This document shows positions 25,635 to 34,916 of a stretch of 64,000 nucleotides of DNA, piece after piece. Source of the DNA: Mycolicibacterium helvum (GTDB lineage Bacteria; Actinomycetota; Actinomycetes; Mycobacteriales; Mycobacteriaceae); assembly GCF_010731895.1 (NCBI RefSeq), contig NZ_AP022596.1:2480001-2544000 (forward strand), written 5' to 3'. The position numbers and the translations under genes are program-made. Position 1 is the stretch's first letter, and the number at the start of each line of letters is the position of its first letter. The notes under the pieces are model-generated. The model saw nothing but the letters and a program-made list of their open reading frames with translations. It had not been told where the DNA came from and made no database searches.

Positions 25635-26474
25635 GTGATTGGGCGGGTTGGATCGGTCGTGTTGGCGGCGGGTATCGGGCTGGCCGGGCTGGCCAGCGGT
25701 ACCGCGTCGGCAGCGACCGGCTGCGCCGACTTTCACTGGATCGGTGCGGCCGGATCCGGCCAACGCGACGGCGCGGGCTTGACCGCCAACGGCGGGATGG
25801 GCTCGGTGGTGTACCAGTCCTACCAACAGCTGAAGGCACAGCTGGCAGCCGACGGCCGCACCATGGACGCTGAGGCCGTGCAATACCCTGCAGCGCCGGT
25901 GCCGTTGGATGGCGGATTGCGCGGTTGGCTCGGCTTCCTCGGCAGTGTCGGTGACGGCGCCGACGCGACCGCCGAGCAGTACACGGCGTTCACCGAACGC
26001 TGCCCCGACAGCAAGGTGATCCTGGCCGGTTACTCGCAGGGCGCCATGATCGTCCACCGCAACCTGTACAAGCTCGCCGACGATCCGCATCTGGCGGCGG
26101 CACTGCTGATCGCGGACGGCGACCGACTGCCGGTCGACACCACGATCAAGCTTGGGTCTACGGCTCTCCGCCAAGGCCTCGGTGAGGGCGTCGCCCAGGA
26201 GCACTCGTTCCTGGCGTCGACCAACACCTCGACGTTGCCGCCCGCGATCGGAGTGCGCACCATCAGCGTCTGCGATGTCGGCGATCCGGTCTGTGACTAC
26301 GACCCCGACACCAGCAAGGTGACCGATGCGGCGATCGCCATCCACACCGCGTACACGCCCGCACTCAGCGGCCCGCACGCGTGGGGTGCACCGCTGTACA
26401 GCCTGGTGGCCGCCGCTAACCCGGCGCCGTCGCGGGAGCTGACGGCGCACACCGTCGGATCCGCCCCGGGATGA
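25635..26474 (+). CDS. Secreted cutinase-like alpha/beta hydrolase
   Basis: 279 residues from GTG at 25635, with GGAGGGAAA just upstream; earlier in-frame codons lie inside the Rox-like gene. The signal peptide ends near ASAATG (about residue 28). GYSQG holds the nucleophile Ser134, CDVGDPVCDYD the acid and a disulfide, and IHTAY the His: the cutinase/PE-PPE-hydrolase-like fold. An exported lipid or ester hydrolase is likely. It is downstream of the Rox-like gene by 56 bp and might be read through from the RAE promoter, but it has no known link with rifamycin. Confidence 0.88.
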   Translation: MIGRVGSVVLAAGIGLAGLASGTASAATGCADFHWIGAAGSGQRDGAGLTANGGMGSVVYQSYQQLKAQLAADGRTMDAEAVQYPAAPVPLDGGLRGWLGFLGSVGDGADATAEQYTAFTERCPDSKVILAGYSQGAMIVHRNLYKLADDPHLAAALLIADGDRLPVDTTIKLGSTALRQGLGEGVAQEHSFLASTNTSTLPPAIGVRTISVCDVGDPVCDYDPDTSKVTDAAIAIHTAYTPALSGPHAWGAPLYSLVAAANPAPSRELTAHTVGSAPG

Positions 26475-26544
26475 GTTTCTGAGCGCCCGTCCGTTCTGGC
26501 CGTCAGGGAGCTGACCAGCGCCCGCTAGCCAGAAAGGGCTCATC

Positions 26545-26874
26545 ATGAAAATCGTCGTAATCGGTGGCACCGGCCTGGTCGGGTCGAAACTGGTGCGGGC
26601 TCTGTCCAGCCGCGGTCACGATGCCGTCGCAGCGGCTCCCTCGACCGGGCGCGCGGTGGCTGAATCGGCATTCCATCACTTCGCCGACTACAACTGGGAT
26701 GTGGACTGCGGTGCACCGTCCTTCGTCACCGAGCCGCCCGGCACACAGATTCGCGAGGATCCGTCCCGATTGGCCATCTTCAAGGACTACGTCCGAAACG
26801 TCGCGGACTGGCTGCATCCGGGCACCCGCACCGATGTCAATGGGGGCGAGTTGACGCACGCGTCCCTGTCGTAG
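26545..26874 (+). pseudogene. Chimeric or decayed ORF: NAD(P)-binding N-terminus joined to an unrelated tail
   Basis: 109 codons. The first 33 residues (MKIVVIGGTGLVGSKLVRAL and on) are a typical start of an NmrA/atypical SDR protein, but the rest of the expected fold of 200-plus residues is missing. From about residue 36 (AESAFHHFADYNWD onward) it reads like the C-terminus of a different, unidentified protein. The most economical explanation is a deletion that fused two genes. It has a plausible ribosome site (AGAAAGG), so a short product may still be made. A genuine small protein cannot be ruled out. Confidence 0.5.
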
Positions 26875-26916
26875 TCTGACGGTCGTAGTCTGGCGCTTCA
26901 AACACAGGAGGCGGCA

Positions 26917-27273
26917 ATGGCCGACCACGAAGTCAAGATGATCATCCTGTCCACCGACGACCTGGATGAGTCGATCCGGTTCTACCGCGACACCCTGGGC
27001 ATGGGACTTAAATTCAGCGACGGCACCCACTTCGCCGCGCTCGACGGCGGTCCCGTCACCCTCGCGCTGGCGACGGAAATCGACCACCCGATCCCCGGAC
27101 AGGTCGTCGTCGGAATCAAGACCGCCGATGTCGACGCGGCGGCCAAGGCTGTCGAGGCGGCCGGCGGGGGCATCGTCAAGGGCCCGTACGACGACGCGCA
27201 TGAGCGCCGCGCCGTGGTCTACGACCCCAAGGGCAACGGCCTGGTCTTCTACAGTCCGCTCGCACCCAAGTGA
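26917..27273 (+). CDS. VOC (glyoxalase/dioxygenase) superfamily protein
   Basis: 118 residues, a single VOC domain of paired beta-alpha-beta-beta-beta modules: IRFYRDTLGMGLKFSDG at the front, VYDPKGNGLVFYSP at the end with the usual metal-ligand Glu position replaced by Val. The ribosome site CAGGAGG is seven bases from the ATG. It is a stand-alone small-molecule binding or lyase-type protein; an antibiotic-binding role, as in bleomycin-resistance proteins, is possible but not supported by specific residues. Confidence 0.85.
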   Translation: MADHEVKMIILSTDDLDESIRFYRDTLGMGLKFSDGTHFAALDGGPVTLALATEIDHPIPGQVVVGIKTADVDAAAKAVEAAGGGIVKGPYDDAHERRAVVYDPKGNGLVFYSPLAPK

Positions 27274-27361
27274 GTCGCGGCCGCAACGGGGTGCTTTCCG
27301 AGCGCGGTGACACGGCGCATCCGCAACGTGATGAACGGGTGCACCCGAACGGAGACGTCGC

Positions 27362-27763
27362 GTGAGCGAACTTCAAGACCGACAGGATGTTTCGGATCTG
27401 CTGATCCGCTACGCCACCGGTATCGACCGTAGGGACTGGGACCTGTTCCGGACCGTGTTCACCCCCGATTGCCAACTCGACTACGGCGAGATCGGGGTGT
27501 GGGACGGAGTCGAGGCGGTGACGGAATTCATGGACACCGTCCATGCGGGCCTCGGATATCTCATGCATCGCATCAGCAATATCGTGATCGATCTGCAGGG
27601 CGACGCAGCGGTCACCCGCTGCTATGTCGACGCGTGGATCATGGCTGCCGACAACAACTCTGGGGTGAACGCCAGGGGCTTCTATGACGACGAGATCGTG
27701 CGCACCGACGCCGGCTGGCGCATCGCGCGGCGTAAGTTCACCACCGTGCAGGTGGTGTACTGA
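27362..27763 (+). CDS. SnoaL-like/NTF2-fold protein
   Basis: 133 residues starting at GTG. The pattern LQDRQDVSDLLIRYATGIDR followed by RDWDLFRTVFTPDC and a C-terminal DAGWRIARRKF is the SnoaL/ring-hydroxylating dioxygenase beta-subunit-like fold used by isomerases, cyclases and hydratases. The last base of its TGA is the A of the next gene's ATG (TGATG), so it forms a coupled pair with an SDR. The substrate is unknown; in mycobacteria such pairs occur in steroid or terpenoid-like catabolism. Confidence 0.86.
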   Translation: MSELQDRQDVSDLLIRYATGIDRRDWDLFRTVFTPDCQLDYGEIGVWDGVEAVTEFMDTVHAGLGYLMHRISNIVIDLQGDAAVTRCYVDAWIMAADNNSGVNARGFYDDEIVRTDAGWRIARRKFTTVQVVY

Positions 27764-28584
27764 TGAGCGAAGACTTCTCGGCCAAGTATGGCCCGTGGGC
27801 GCTGATCGCCGGCGCCTCCGACGGTGTGGGTGCGGCCTTTGCCGACGCCCTGGCCGCGCGCGGCCTCAACGTGGTGTTACTCGCCCGCAGGCAAGCGGTG
27901 CTCGACGAGGTCGCGACGGATATCCGCAACCGGCATGGCGTCGAAACCCGAACGCTCGCGGTGGATCTCGCCGGGCCGGGCGCGGCGAGTGCGGTGGCCG
28001 ATGCCACCGCGGACCTCGAGGTTGGGTTCCTGGTGTACTGCGCCGGCGCCGATCCGGACTTCCGGCCCTTCCTGGCCAACTCGATCGAGGCGGCCGAGGC
28101 GATGGTGCAACGCAATTGTGTGGTGCCGATGCAGCTGTCTCACCACTTCGCTGCGCCGATGGTCGCACGGGGCAGGGGTGGGATCGTGGTGTTCGGTTCC
28201 GGCGCGGGCTTCATCGGTGGCCCCAACATGGTGGCTTACGGTGCGTCCAAGGCCTTCGACATGGTATTCGCCGAAGCCCTGTGGAGTGAACTGCGCGACA
28301 AGGGCGTCGACGTTATCGGGCTGATCCTCGGCAAGACCGACACGCCCGCGCTGCGCAAGCTTGAACACCAACGCGGCACACTTGCCTCCGAGGACGAGTC
28401 GCCGTCCGACGCGGTACCGGTCAGCGACGTGATCGATGAAGCGTTCGCCAATCTGACGAACGGGCCCACGGTGCTTGTGGGTGAGCAGATGCGGGGCGTC
28501 GGGCAACTGTTGGCCTCGATGGACCGCAACGACGCGGCGCGGATGATGGCGGAGATGATCGCCACGGTGATGGGCGCCGACTGA
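27763..28584 (+). CDS. Short-chain dehydrogenase/reductase
   Basis: 273 residues with GASDGVG at the nucleotide site, a YCAG variant of the NNAG motif, and YGASKAFDMVFAE carrying the catalytic Tyr and Lys. The sequence resembles the DltE/17-beta-HSD-like branch of SDRs. It is translationally coupled to the upstream SnoaL-like gene, so the two proteins probably act in consecutive steps. Confidence 0.9.
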   Translation: MSEDFSAKYGPWALIAGASDGVGAAFADALAARGLNVVLLARRQAVLDEVATDIRNRHGVETRTLAVDLAGPGAASAVADATADLEVGFLVYCAGADPDFRPFLANSIEAAEAMVQRNCVVPMQLSHHFAAPMVARGRGGIVVFGSGAGFIGGPNMVAYGASKAFDMVFAEALWSELRDKGVDVIGLILGKTDTPALRKLEHQRGTLASEDESPSDAVPVSDVIDEAFANLTNGPTVLVGEQMRGVGQLLASMDRNDAARMMAEMIATVMGAD

Positions 28585-28616
28585 CTCCCGCAAGATCGCC
28601 GCTCTATGGTCGAACG

Positions 28617-29333
28617 GTGACGATCACCTATGACGACGTGCTGCGGGATCAGATCCGCGGGCACCTGGCCGGTCACAACCGCCGCGAGGTAGCCGACCCG
28701 ACCAAGCGGCACGCCGCCGTCGCGGTGGTGTTAGTCGATTCGGAGACGGGTGAGGATCGGGTGGATCCGGCTCCCGTCGACGACTGGATCGCGGGCCGGC
28801 CGATGGAGCCGGGACTGGACGGGCGCATGATCGGTGTCTCCGGCGGGGCATCATTCCTGTTGTGCCGCAGGGCGTCTCGGTTGAGTGCGCATGCCGCGCA
28901 GTGGGCTCTCCCTGGTGGACGGCTGGATCCGGGTGAAACCGTGGTGGATGCGGCCTTGCGAGAACTCGATGAAGAGGTCGGCGTCCGGCTGCCCGAGTCG
29001 TCGGTGCTCGGCTTGCTCGACGACTATCCGACTCGCTCGGGCTACCTCATCACCCCGGTGGTGATCTGGGGTGGCGGGCGGCTGGACCCCCGGCCCGCCC
29101 CGGACGAGGTCGTCGCCGTCTACCGAGTCGGGCCACACCAGCTGCAGCGACCGGACTCGCCGCGATTCATCACCATTCCGGAAAGCCCTCGCCCGGTGGT
29201 GCAGATGCCGTTGGGCAACGACCTCATCCATGCGCCGACGGGTGCCGTGCTGCTGCAGCTGCGGTGGCTGTGCCTGGAAGGTCGCCACGATCCGGTCGAC
29301 GAGCTCGAGCAGCCACTTTTCGCCTGGAAGTGA
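28617..29333 (+). CDS. NUDIX hydrolase
   Basis: 238 residues starting at GTG. A complete Nudix box begins at GGRLDPGETV and ends RELDEEVGV (G-x5-E-x7-REUxEExGU), the pyrophosphohydrolase metal site. The flanking N- and C-terminal extensions resemble CoA-pyrophosphatase/NudL-like mycobacterial proteins with PLGNDLIHAPTG near the end. It is followed by a strong hairpin terminator, which also serves the convergent sodN gene. Confidence 0.9.
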   Translation: MTITYDDVLRDQIRGHLAGHNRREVADPTKRHAAVAVVLVDSETGEDRVDPAPVDDWIAGRPMEPGLDGRMIGVSGGASFLLCRRASRLSAHAAQWALPGGRLDPGETVVDAALRELDEEVGVRLPESSVLGLLDDYPTRSGYLITPVVIWGGGRLDPRPAPDEVVAVYRVGPHQLQRPDSPRFITIPESPRPVVQMPLGNDLIHAPTGAVLLQLRWLCLEGRHDPVDELEQPLFAWK

Positions 29334-29349
29334 ACCCCTCGAAAAACAA

Positions 29350-29380
29350 GTACCGCGCGGCCATGGTGGCCGCGCGGTAC
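29350..29380. terminator. Bidirectional hairpin terminator between the NUDIX gene and sodN
   Basis: Perfect 14-bp stem (GTACCGCGCGGCCA at 29350-29363 pairs with 29367-29380) and a 3-base loop, preceded by an A-rich run GAAAAACAA that becomes a T-rich run for the leftward transcript from sodN. Confidence 0.78.
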
Positions 29381-29394
29381 GTGGACAAGAGTTG

Positions 29395-29817
29395 TCAGGC
29401 GGGCGGGTAAACCCCCATGCCCTTGGCCTTCTCGGTCTGCCAGAAGATGTCGGAGATCTTGTCGATGGTGGCGAGCAGTTTCTCAGCCACCGCGGCGTCG
29501 GTCGACTTCTTGACGTCGCCGGCACCGTGCACGCCGTCCCAGAACAGCTGGTGAAGTTCGGGGAACTGCTCGAAGTGCTCCTTGGCGAAGAAGTCGGCCC
29601 ACAGCACGGTCAGGTGATGCTTGACCTCCTCGGCGCGCTGCTCCTTGATGATGATGGCGCGCGTCCGGAAGTGCTCGTCGTCCGAGTCGTTGTACTTCTG
29701 GATGGTCTTGAGGCAGGACAGCGCCTCGATCTTGGCCTGGGCGGGGTCGTAGACGCCGCAATACAGGTCGCAATGGGCATGGGCAGGGGTGGCGTTGGCG
29801 AAAAGTCTCTGCAGCAT
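29395..29817 (-). CDS. sodN: Nickel-containing superoxide dismutase
   Basis: 140 residues. A 14-residue propeptide ends in AHA and the mature enzyme begins at His15 with HCDLYCGVYDPAQAK, the Ni-hook that ligates nickel through His1, Cys2 and Cys6. The remainder (KEQRAEEVKHHLTVLWADFF and on) is the four-helix Ni-SOD fold. Position 5 of the hook is Tyr, whereas the Streptomyces enzyme has Pro. The propeptide must be removed by SodX, encoded divergently 22 bp away. It converts superoxide to oxygen and peroxide in the cytoplasm; Nur-type nickel control is expected but no operator was identified. Confidence 0.93.
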   Translation of the reverse strand: MLQRLFANATPAHAHCDLYCGVYDPAQAKIEALSCLKTIQKYNDSDDEHFRTRAIIIKEQRAEEVKHHLTVLWADFFAKEHFEQFPELHQLFWDGVHGAGDVKKSTDAAVAEKLLATIDKISDIFWQTEKAKGMGVYPPA

Positions 29818-29839
29818 GGCCCTAACTTACCCTTTCACC

Positions 29840-30172
29840 ATGGGCGAAAACCATGGGCTCGGTTACTGGCCGCTGCGCCGGTTTCTGGTGGTCGAGGACT
29901 CCATGCACCCAACCCTTCGCCCAGGTGACGGGCTGTTGTCGGTTCGAGGCGGCAATCCCCGTCCGGGTCAGCTTCGGGTCTTTCCCGACCCCACGCTGTC
30001 GACCCGCTGGCTGGTGAAACGCGTCGGTGAGGTGCGGGGCCGCGGCCGCAGTGCGATGTTCCAGGCATGCTCGGATAATCCGCGGGCGCCCGGGGTCGTC
30101 GACTCGCGCCAATTCGGCTGGGTACCGGCGGCCGGCTCCTACCGGGTGGTGTGGACCGTCCGCGGAGGCTAA
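29840..30172 (+). CDS. sodX: Nickel superoxide dismutase maturation protease
   Basis: 110 residues from the ATG at 29840; upstream in-frame codons would overlap sodN. A short S24/S26 (signal-peptidase-like) domain: EDSMHPTL carries the catalytic Ser21 and RWLVKRVGE the catalytic Lys60. It lacks a clear membrane helix, so it fits the cytoplasmic protease that cleaves the SodN propeptide before the Ni-hook histidine. The divergent arrangement with sodN leaves only 22 bp, so each promoter must overlap the other gene. Confidence 0.88.
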   Translation: MGENHGLGYWPLRRFLVVEDSMHPTLRPGDGLLSVRGGNPRPGQLRVFPDPTLSTRWLVKRVGEVRGRGRSAMFQACSDNPRAPGVVDSRQFGWVPAAGSYRVVWTVRGG

Positions 30173-30193
30173 CGGCGAGGTCAATGCCGGTGG

Positions 30194-30221
30194 GGTTTCG
30201 CGGGCGTGATCCCGAGGTACT
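30194..30221 (+). promoter_or_regulatory. SigF-like promoter upstream of the CsbD gene
   Basis: GGTTT (30194-30198), 16-bp spacer, AGGTAC (30215-30220), close to the mycobacterial SigF pattern GGTTT-N15-17-GGGTAY. It is 58 bp upstream of the CsbD start; CsbD proteins are general-stress (SigB-type) regulon members in other bacteria. Confidence 0.4.
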
Positions 30222-30278
30222 CCCACCACGGTTCACTCCCGAGCCGAGATCAAGGCCAACCGAAAGAGAGGCCGCATC

Positions 30279-30452
30279 ATGGGCTTATCAGACAAGATCA
30301 GCAACAAGGTCGAGGACGTCGCGGGCAAGGCCAAAGAGGGTGTTGGCAAGGCCACCGACGACAAGAGCACCGAGAACGAAGGCAAGCTCGATCAGGCCAA
30401 GTCGAACCTGAAAGACGCCGGCGAAAAGGTCAAAGACGCCTTCAAGCACTGA
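30279..30452 (+). CDS. CsbD family stress-response protein
   Basis: 57 residues, MGLSDKISNKVEDVAGKAKE at the start and KDAGEKVKDAFKH at the end, with the repeated Lys/Asp/Ala helical pattern and internal GKAxxG steps of CsbD-like proteins. It is highly charged and soluble, without Trp or Cys. GAAAGAGAGG precedes the ATG. CsbD proteins accumulate under general stress and their molecular function is unknown. A SigF-like promoter lies upstream. Confidence 0.88.
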   Translation: MGLSDKISNKVEDVAGKAKEGVGKATDDKSTENEGKLDQAKSNLKDAGEKVKDAFKH

Positions 30453-30553
30453 GGCCGAGTTGGCGATGGTCGGCGTTTCGCGTCGGCCATCGCTTGGCCT
30501 TTGCGCCGACGTAAGCCGTTGCGCAGCAGCGCCCCCCGACGGCACACTGCGGT

Positions 30554-31336
30554 GTGCCCATTGGACTGATCTGCGCGATCCCTCAAGAACTCACCCACCT
30601 GCGCACGCTGCTGTGCGATGCGGCGCCGGTACAGACAGCCCATACCGAATTCGTTATCGGAACGCTGGACGGCCATGACGTCGTGCTGGCCGGCTCCGGC
30701 ATGGGGAAAGTCAACAGTGCGCTGGTCGCGACGGTGCTGGCAGACAGATTCAGTTGTGGCGCAATAGTTTTCTCAGGCGTGGCGGGCGGCCTCGACCCGG
30801 CCCTTGCAGTGGGTGACGTGGTGATCGCCGATCGGGTGATCCAGCATGACGCCGGACTGATCGAAGACGAAGGCCTGCAGACCTACCAGGCCGGGCATGT
30901 GCCGTTCATCAACCCGACCGACCGACTCGGCTACCGGGTTGATGACGACCTGCTGACACGGGTCATCGACCGGCTCGCAGATTTCACACTTCCCGCACTA
31001 ACCGGTGCGGCCGGTGGCGCGGACCGGCCGGCGGAAATCAGGTTTGGCACGGTGTTGTCCGGGGACCAGTATCTGCACAGCGACCTGACCAGGGCGCGAC
31101 TGCACCGCGACTTCGGCGGCCTTGCGGTCGAGATGGAGGGTGGCGCCGTGGCTCAGGTAGCCGAATCGTTCGGGGTGCCCTGGCTGGTCATCCGCGCACT
31201 GTCGGATCTGGCCGGACACGATTCCCGGTTCGACTTCCTCGCATTCGTCGACGAGGTGGCCGCGTCCTCGGTGGCGATCCTGCGTCGACTGCTACCCGTG
31301 CTCAGTCCATCCGCCCCGCATCGACCAGCCGGATAA
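30554..31336 (+). CDS. mtnN: 5'-methylthioadenosine/S-adenosylhomocysteine nucleosidase
   Basis: 260 residues starting at GTG. The phosphorylase-like nucleosidase fold is clear: [11 protein letters not shown] at the start with the catalytic-loop Glu, [29 protein letters not shown], then [12 protein letters not shown] with the ribose-binding Met-Glu, and [12 protein letters not shown] containing the adenine-binding Asp. It removes adenine from MTA and SAH in the methionine and methyl cycles. Its last 35 bases overlap the end of the convergent helicase gene. Confidence 0.92.
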   Translation: MPIGLICAIPQELTHLRTLLCDAAPVQTAHTEFVIGTLDGHDVVLAGSGMGKVNSALVATVLADRFSCGAIVFSGVAGGLDPALAVGDVVIADRVIQHDAGLIEDEGLQTYQAGHVPFINPTDRLGYRVDDDLLTRVIDRLADFTLPALTGAAGGADRPAEIRFGTVLSGDQYLHSDLTRARLHRDFGGLAVEMEGGAVAQVAESFGVPWLVIRALSDLAGHDSRFDFLAFVDEVAASSVAILRRLLPVLSPSAPHRPAG

Positions 31337-33824
31337 CCGCCACGCCTTCCTCATCGGAGGCACCCAGGTCCACCTCGACGTCGAATCCCCAATCATGGTC
31401 GCCGGCAGGGTCGTCGAGGATCTGCCGGACGCGCCACACCTCGGGCTGCCGGTCGATGATCAGCAATGCGGGGCCACGGGCGTCGGCGCCGATGCCCACA
31501 TCGTCGTGCTCGGCGAAGTAGGCGTCGATAACATCCGCCCAGCGCTGCGCTGTCCACCCAGAGCCGCTGTCCAGCAGGCCGAGGTCATGCCAGCGGCGCC
31601 TGGCGAACAGCTCCACCCTGCGGAACAGTGCGTTGCGGACCATCGCGGTGAACGCCCGTTCGTTGCCGGTCAACGGGCGTGGGCGGGTCGGCACCGAGAC
31701 CGGGACATCCTGCGTCTGATCTGGGTTGGTGAGCTGTTCCCATTCGTCGAGCAGGCTCGAATCAACCTGGCGGACAAGCTCTCCGAGCCACTCGACGATG
31801 TCGGTGACCTCGTCGGTGCGGGCGGCGGCAGGCACACCGGACCGCAGCGCCTTGAAAGCGTCGGACAGATAGCGCAGCACCGCTCCTTCGGAGCGGGTCA
31901 GCCCGTAGACGCTGACGAATTCCTTGAAGGTGAACGCGCGCTCCCACATCTCGCGCACGACGGCCTTCGGGGACAGTGTGGCGTCGGCAGCCCATGGGTT
32001 GCTCTGCAGGTAGACCTCGTAGGTGTGCTGCAGCAGTTCGTCGAGGGGTTTGGGGTAGGTGACGTCGTCGAGCAGCTCGATGCGTTCGTCGTACTCGATA
32101 CCCTCGGCCTTCATCGCGGCCACGGCCTCCCCCCTGGCCTTGTTCAACTGGGCCGCCAGGATCTGGCGGGGATCCTCCAGGGTCGCCTCGATCACCGAAA
32201 CCACGTCCAGTGCATACGTTTCCGATGCTACGTCGAGCACATCGATCGCTGCGAGGGCGAACGTCGACAACGGTTGGTTGAGGGCGAAGTCGGCAGGCAG
32301 GTCGACGGTCAAGCGGTAACGGCGGCCGTTGGCCTCGGCCTCGTCGAGCCGTTCCAGCACCCCGGCCTGCAGCAACGAGCGGGCTATGCCAACCGCCTCG
32401 CGGATGTGCTGGAGTTGGCGCTTGCGTGGCTCGTGATTCTCGGTGAGTAGCCGGCGCATCGCGAGAAACGGGTCGCCGGGACGATCGACGACGTCGAGGA
32501 TCATCGCCGTCGAGATCCGCATATTGCTGGTCAGCGGCTCGGGTGAAGCCGTGACCAACCTATCCAGTGTCGACTCGCTCCACGGCACCATGCCCTCGGG
32601 TGCCTTGCGGCGCACTAGTTTTCGGAGCTTCTTTTTGTCGTCGGCGGCCTTGGCGAACTGTTTGAGATTCTCCACCTCGTGGTCGGGTGCCTGCACGACG
32701 ACGGTTCCGGCGGTGTCGTAGCCCGCCCGCCCGGCCCTACCGGCGATCTGGTGGAACTCGCGGGCGTTGAGCAGCCGGGTGCGGGTGCCGTCGTACTTCG
32801 ACAACGCCGAGAAGACGACGGTCCGGATCGGTACGTTGATCCCGACACCCAGGGTGTCGGTGCCGCAGATGACCTTCAGCAGGCCGGCTTGCGCCAGCTG
32901 CTCCACCAGCCGCCGGTACTTGGGCAGCATGCCCGCGTGGTGGACGCCGATCCCGTGCCGGACCAGTCGAGACAAAGTCGAACCAAAGGTCGTCGAGAAG
33001 CGGAAGCCGCCGATCAGATCGGCGATCGCTGACTTCTCCTCCTTGGTGCTCACGTTGACACTCATCAGCGCCTGCGCGCGTTCCAGCGCCGAAGCCTGGG
33101 TGAAGTGGACGACGTAGATCGGTGCCCGTTTGGTGTCGAGCAGGTCGCCGATCGTCTCGTGCATCGGTGTGGTCGCGTAGCTGTAATACAGCGGCACCGG
33201 GCGTTCGGCGTTGGCGACCAGTTCCGTCGGCCGACCGGTGCGCCGCGTCAGGTCCTCGCGCAGGAACGTGACATCGCCGAGCGTGGCCGACATCAGGAGG
33301 AACTGCGCGTGCGGCAGTTCCAGCAGCGGCACCTGCCAGGCCCAGCCGCGGTCGGGGTCGCCGTAGAAGTGGAACTCGTCCATGACCACCAGGCCGATGT
33401 CCGCATCGGCGCCCTCGCGCAGCGCGATGTTGGCCAGGATCTCAGCGGTGCAGGCGATGACCGGAGCGCCGGCGTTGACTGCGGCGTCGCCGGTCAACAT
33501 GCCGACGTTGGCCGCACCGAAGACGTCGCAGAGCGCAAAGAACTTTTCGCTGACGAGCGCCTTGATCGGGGCGGTGTAGTAGCTGCGGCTCGCTGCAGTC
33601 AGCCCCGCGTAAATCGCACCGGTGGCCACCAGCGACTTGCCCGAGCCGGTCGGCGTCGCCAGCACCACATTCGCGCCGCTGATCAGTTCGATCAGCGCTT
33701 CCTCTTGCGCCGGGTACAGCTCGGTGCCGCGGGCCTGCGCCCATGCCGCGAACGAGGCGAACACCGCGTCGGGATCGTCACGCAATGCGCGCAGGGTCGA
33801 CAGGTCGCTCGGACTCGTGGGCAT
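31302..33824 (-). CDS. DEAD/DEAH-box (Ski2-like) helicase with DUF3516-type C-terminus
   Basis: 840 residues. ATPTGSGKS is motif I (about residue 58), DEFH motif II, SATL motif III, and [10 protein letters not shown] motif VI, in the usual order of superfamily 2 helicases. The C-terminal half (about 430-840), with no ATPase motif, matches the extension of actinobacterial DUF3516 helicases. An RNA-processing or RNA-decay role is likely by analogy to Ski2/HelY. It is a single-gene unit; the tail overlaps the convergent nucleosidase gene. Confidence 0.9.
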   Translation of the reverse strand: MPTSPSDLSTLRALRDDPDAVFASFAAWAQARGTELYPAQEEALIELISGANVVLATPTGSGKSLVATGAIYAGLTAASRSYYTAPIKALVSEKFFALCDVFGAANVGMLTGDAAVNAGAPVIACTAEILANIALREGADADIGLVVMDEFHFYGDPDRGWAWQVPLLELPHAQFLLMSATLGDVTFLREDLTRRTGRPTELVANAERPVPLYYSYATTPMHETIGDLLDTKRAPIYVVHFTQASALERAQALMSVNVSTKEEKSAIADLIGGFRFSTTFGSTLSRLVRHGIGVHHAGMLPKYRRLVEQLAQAGLLKVICGTDTLGVGINVPIRTVVFSALSKYDGTRTRLLNAREFHQIAGRAGRAGYDTAGTVVVQAPDHEVENLKQFAKAADDKKKLRKLVRRKAPEGMVPWSESTLDRLVTASPEPLTSNMRISTAMILDVVDRPGDPFLAMRRLLTENHEPRKRQLQHIREAVGIARSLLQAGVLERLDEAEANGRRYRLTVDLPADFALNQPLSTFALAAIDVLDVASETYALDVVSVIEATLEDPRQILAAQLNKARGEAVAAMKAEGIEYDERIELLDDVTYPKPLDELLQHTYEVYLQSNPWAADATLSPKAVVREMWERAFTFKEFVSVYGLTRSEGAVLRYLSDAFKALRSGVPAAARTDEVTDIVEWLGELVRQVDSSLLDEWEQLTNPDQTQDVPVSVPTRPRPLTGNERAFTAMVRNALFRRVELFARRRWHDLGLLDSGSGWTAQRWADVIDAYFAEHDDVGIGADARGPALLIIDRQPEVWRVRQILDDPAGDHDWGFDVEVDLGASDEEGVAVIRLVDAGRMD

Positions 33825-33910
33825 AGGTATGCCCGATAGGTTACCGGCGCGATGCGGGCCCGGTCATCGTCGCCAGGGCCGGCTGCCTCAAGCAACCGGC
33901 GGGCGCCGGA

Positions 33911-34852
33911 CTACTGCGGATGGGTCGCCAGATAGTCGCCGACCGGGATGGGCGCATCGGCGACGTAGCCGATCGGCAGGACGACGTCACCGTCGACGGT
34001 GACGCAGTACACGTCCCAGCGGTAGAAACCGGCGAACGAGGCGGGGTCGGCCAGCACCGCCGCGTAGTCCTTGACGGCCGCCACGTATGCGTCGGAGTGG
34101 TTGTATCGGTAGATCGCGTGATCGGGATCGGTGGTGAAGCCGTTGGCGGCCAGGTAGCGGCCGGCGGCCATGATGCTGTCGCGGGGTGAGCGGATGTCCC
34201 CGCCCTCGCTGTACCCGGCGAACGTCGACGGCAGGAATTGCATGGGGCCGTCCGCTCCTGCGGTGCTCAGGCCGACGATGCTGCCGAGACGGGTCTCGAC
34301 CAGGTTGATCGCGGCCAGGTAGTTCCAACCGACGCCGCTGGCCGCCTCAGCCTCGTGGTAATAGCCGAGCAGCTCGTCAGCCGGGGCCGGCGCCACGATG
34401 CGCCAGGCCGGCAACGTGTCCCGCACGTGGGCCATCGAGGCGAGCTGCCGCCGTGCGTCGACGTTGCGGTCGTACGCCTCGACTAGTTCCGCTGGGATCT
34501 TCGGGCGGATGGTGCCGTCCCATTCGGGGTGTCGGCCGATGGCGCGGTAGGCCACCTGCTGGCGGCGGGCTGCGGCAACCAGCGCGGGCTCCGGCGTCGA
34601 CGGGTCGCGGATGGCCAGCTCGTCGGCGACCAGGTCATCGGCCAGCTGCGCCGGGTCGGGCGCCAGCCGGGGTTGCGCACCGGCGGGAGCTGCGTCGGCC
34701 GGTGCCGTCGGTGAGTCCAGCGCCACCGCGGGCATCGACGAAGCGGGTGCATGAGACGCGGATGTGGCCGACGGCGGTGCGGGGGAGGGTGCGCACGCGG
34801 CGACGGCCAGCATGACCGTCGCCGGCACGAGGGTCCGGAGTCGGGTGCGCAT
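33911..34852 (-). CDS. Lytic murein transglycosylase-like lipoprotein
   Basis: 313 residues from the ATG at 34852; the N-terminal extension of the longer frame covers the neighbouring gene's promoter. The signal peptide ends in a lipobox-like VAAC at about residue 20, so the protein is probably lipidated. An Ala/Pro-rich linker follows, then an SLT-type domain: AINLVETRLG with the catalytic Glu, and GADGPMQFLPSTFAGY, AIYRYNHSDAYV. It cleaves glycan strands of peptidoglycan. It is divergent from a VanY-type carboxypeptidase gene, another wall enzyme. Confidence 0.9.
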   Translation of the reverse strand: MRTRLRTLVPATVMLAVAACAPSPAPPSATSASHAPASSMPAVALDSPTAPADAAPAGAQPRLAPDPAQLADDLVADELAIRDPSTPEPALVAAARRQQVAYRAIGRHPEWDGTIRPKIPAELVEAYDRNVDARRQLASMAHVRDTLPAWRIVAPAPADELLGYYHEAEAASGVGWNYLAAINLVETRLGSIVGLSTAGADGPMQFLPSTFAGYSEGGDIRSPRDSIMAAGRYLAANGFTTDPDHAIYRYNHSDAYVAAVKDYAAVLADPASFAGFYRWDVYCVTVDGDVVLPIGYVADAPIPVGDYLATHPQ

Positions 34853-34916
34853 CGCTGCAGTCTGTCCTACTGCGACGACGAGGACAACGAATTCGGGATG
34901 CGATGATGGACAGATC

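Noticed and set aside
26917..27273. VOC protein as a bleomycin-type resistance determinant
   Set aside because: Only the general fold is supported; no resistance-specific residues or context apart from the distance to the Rox-like gene.
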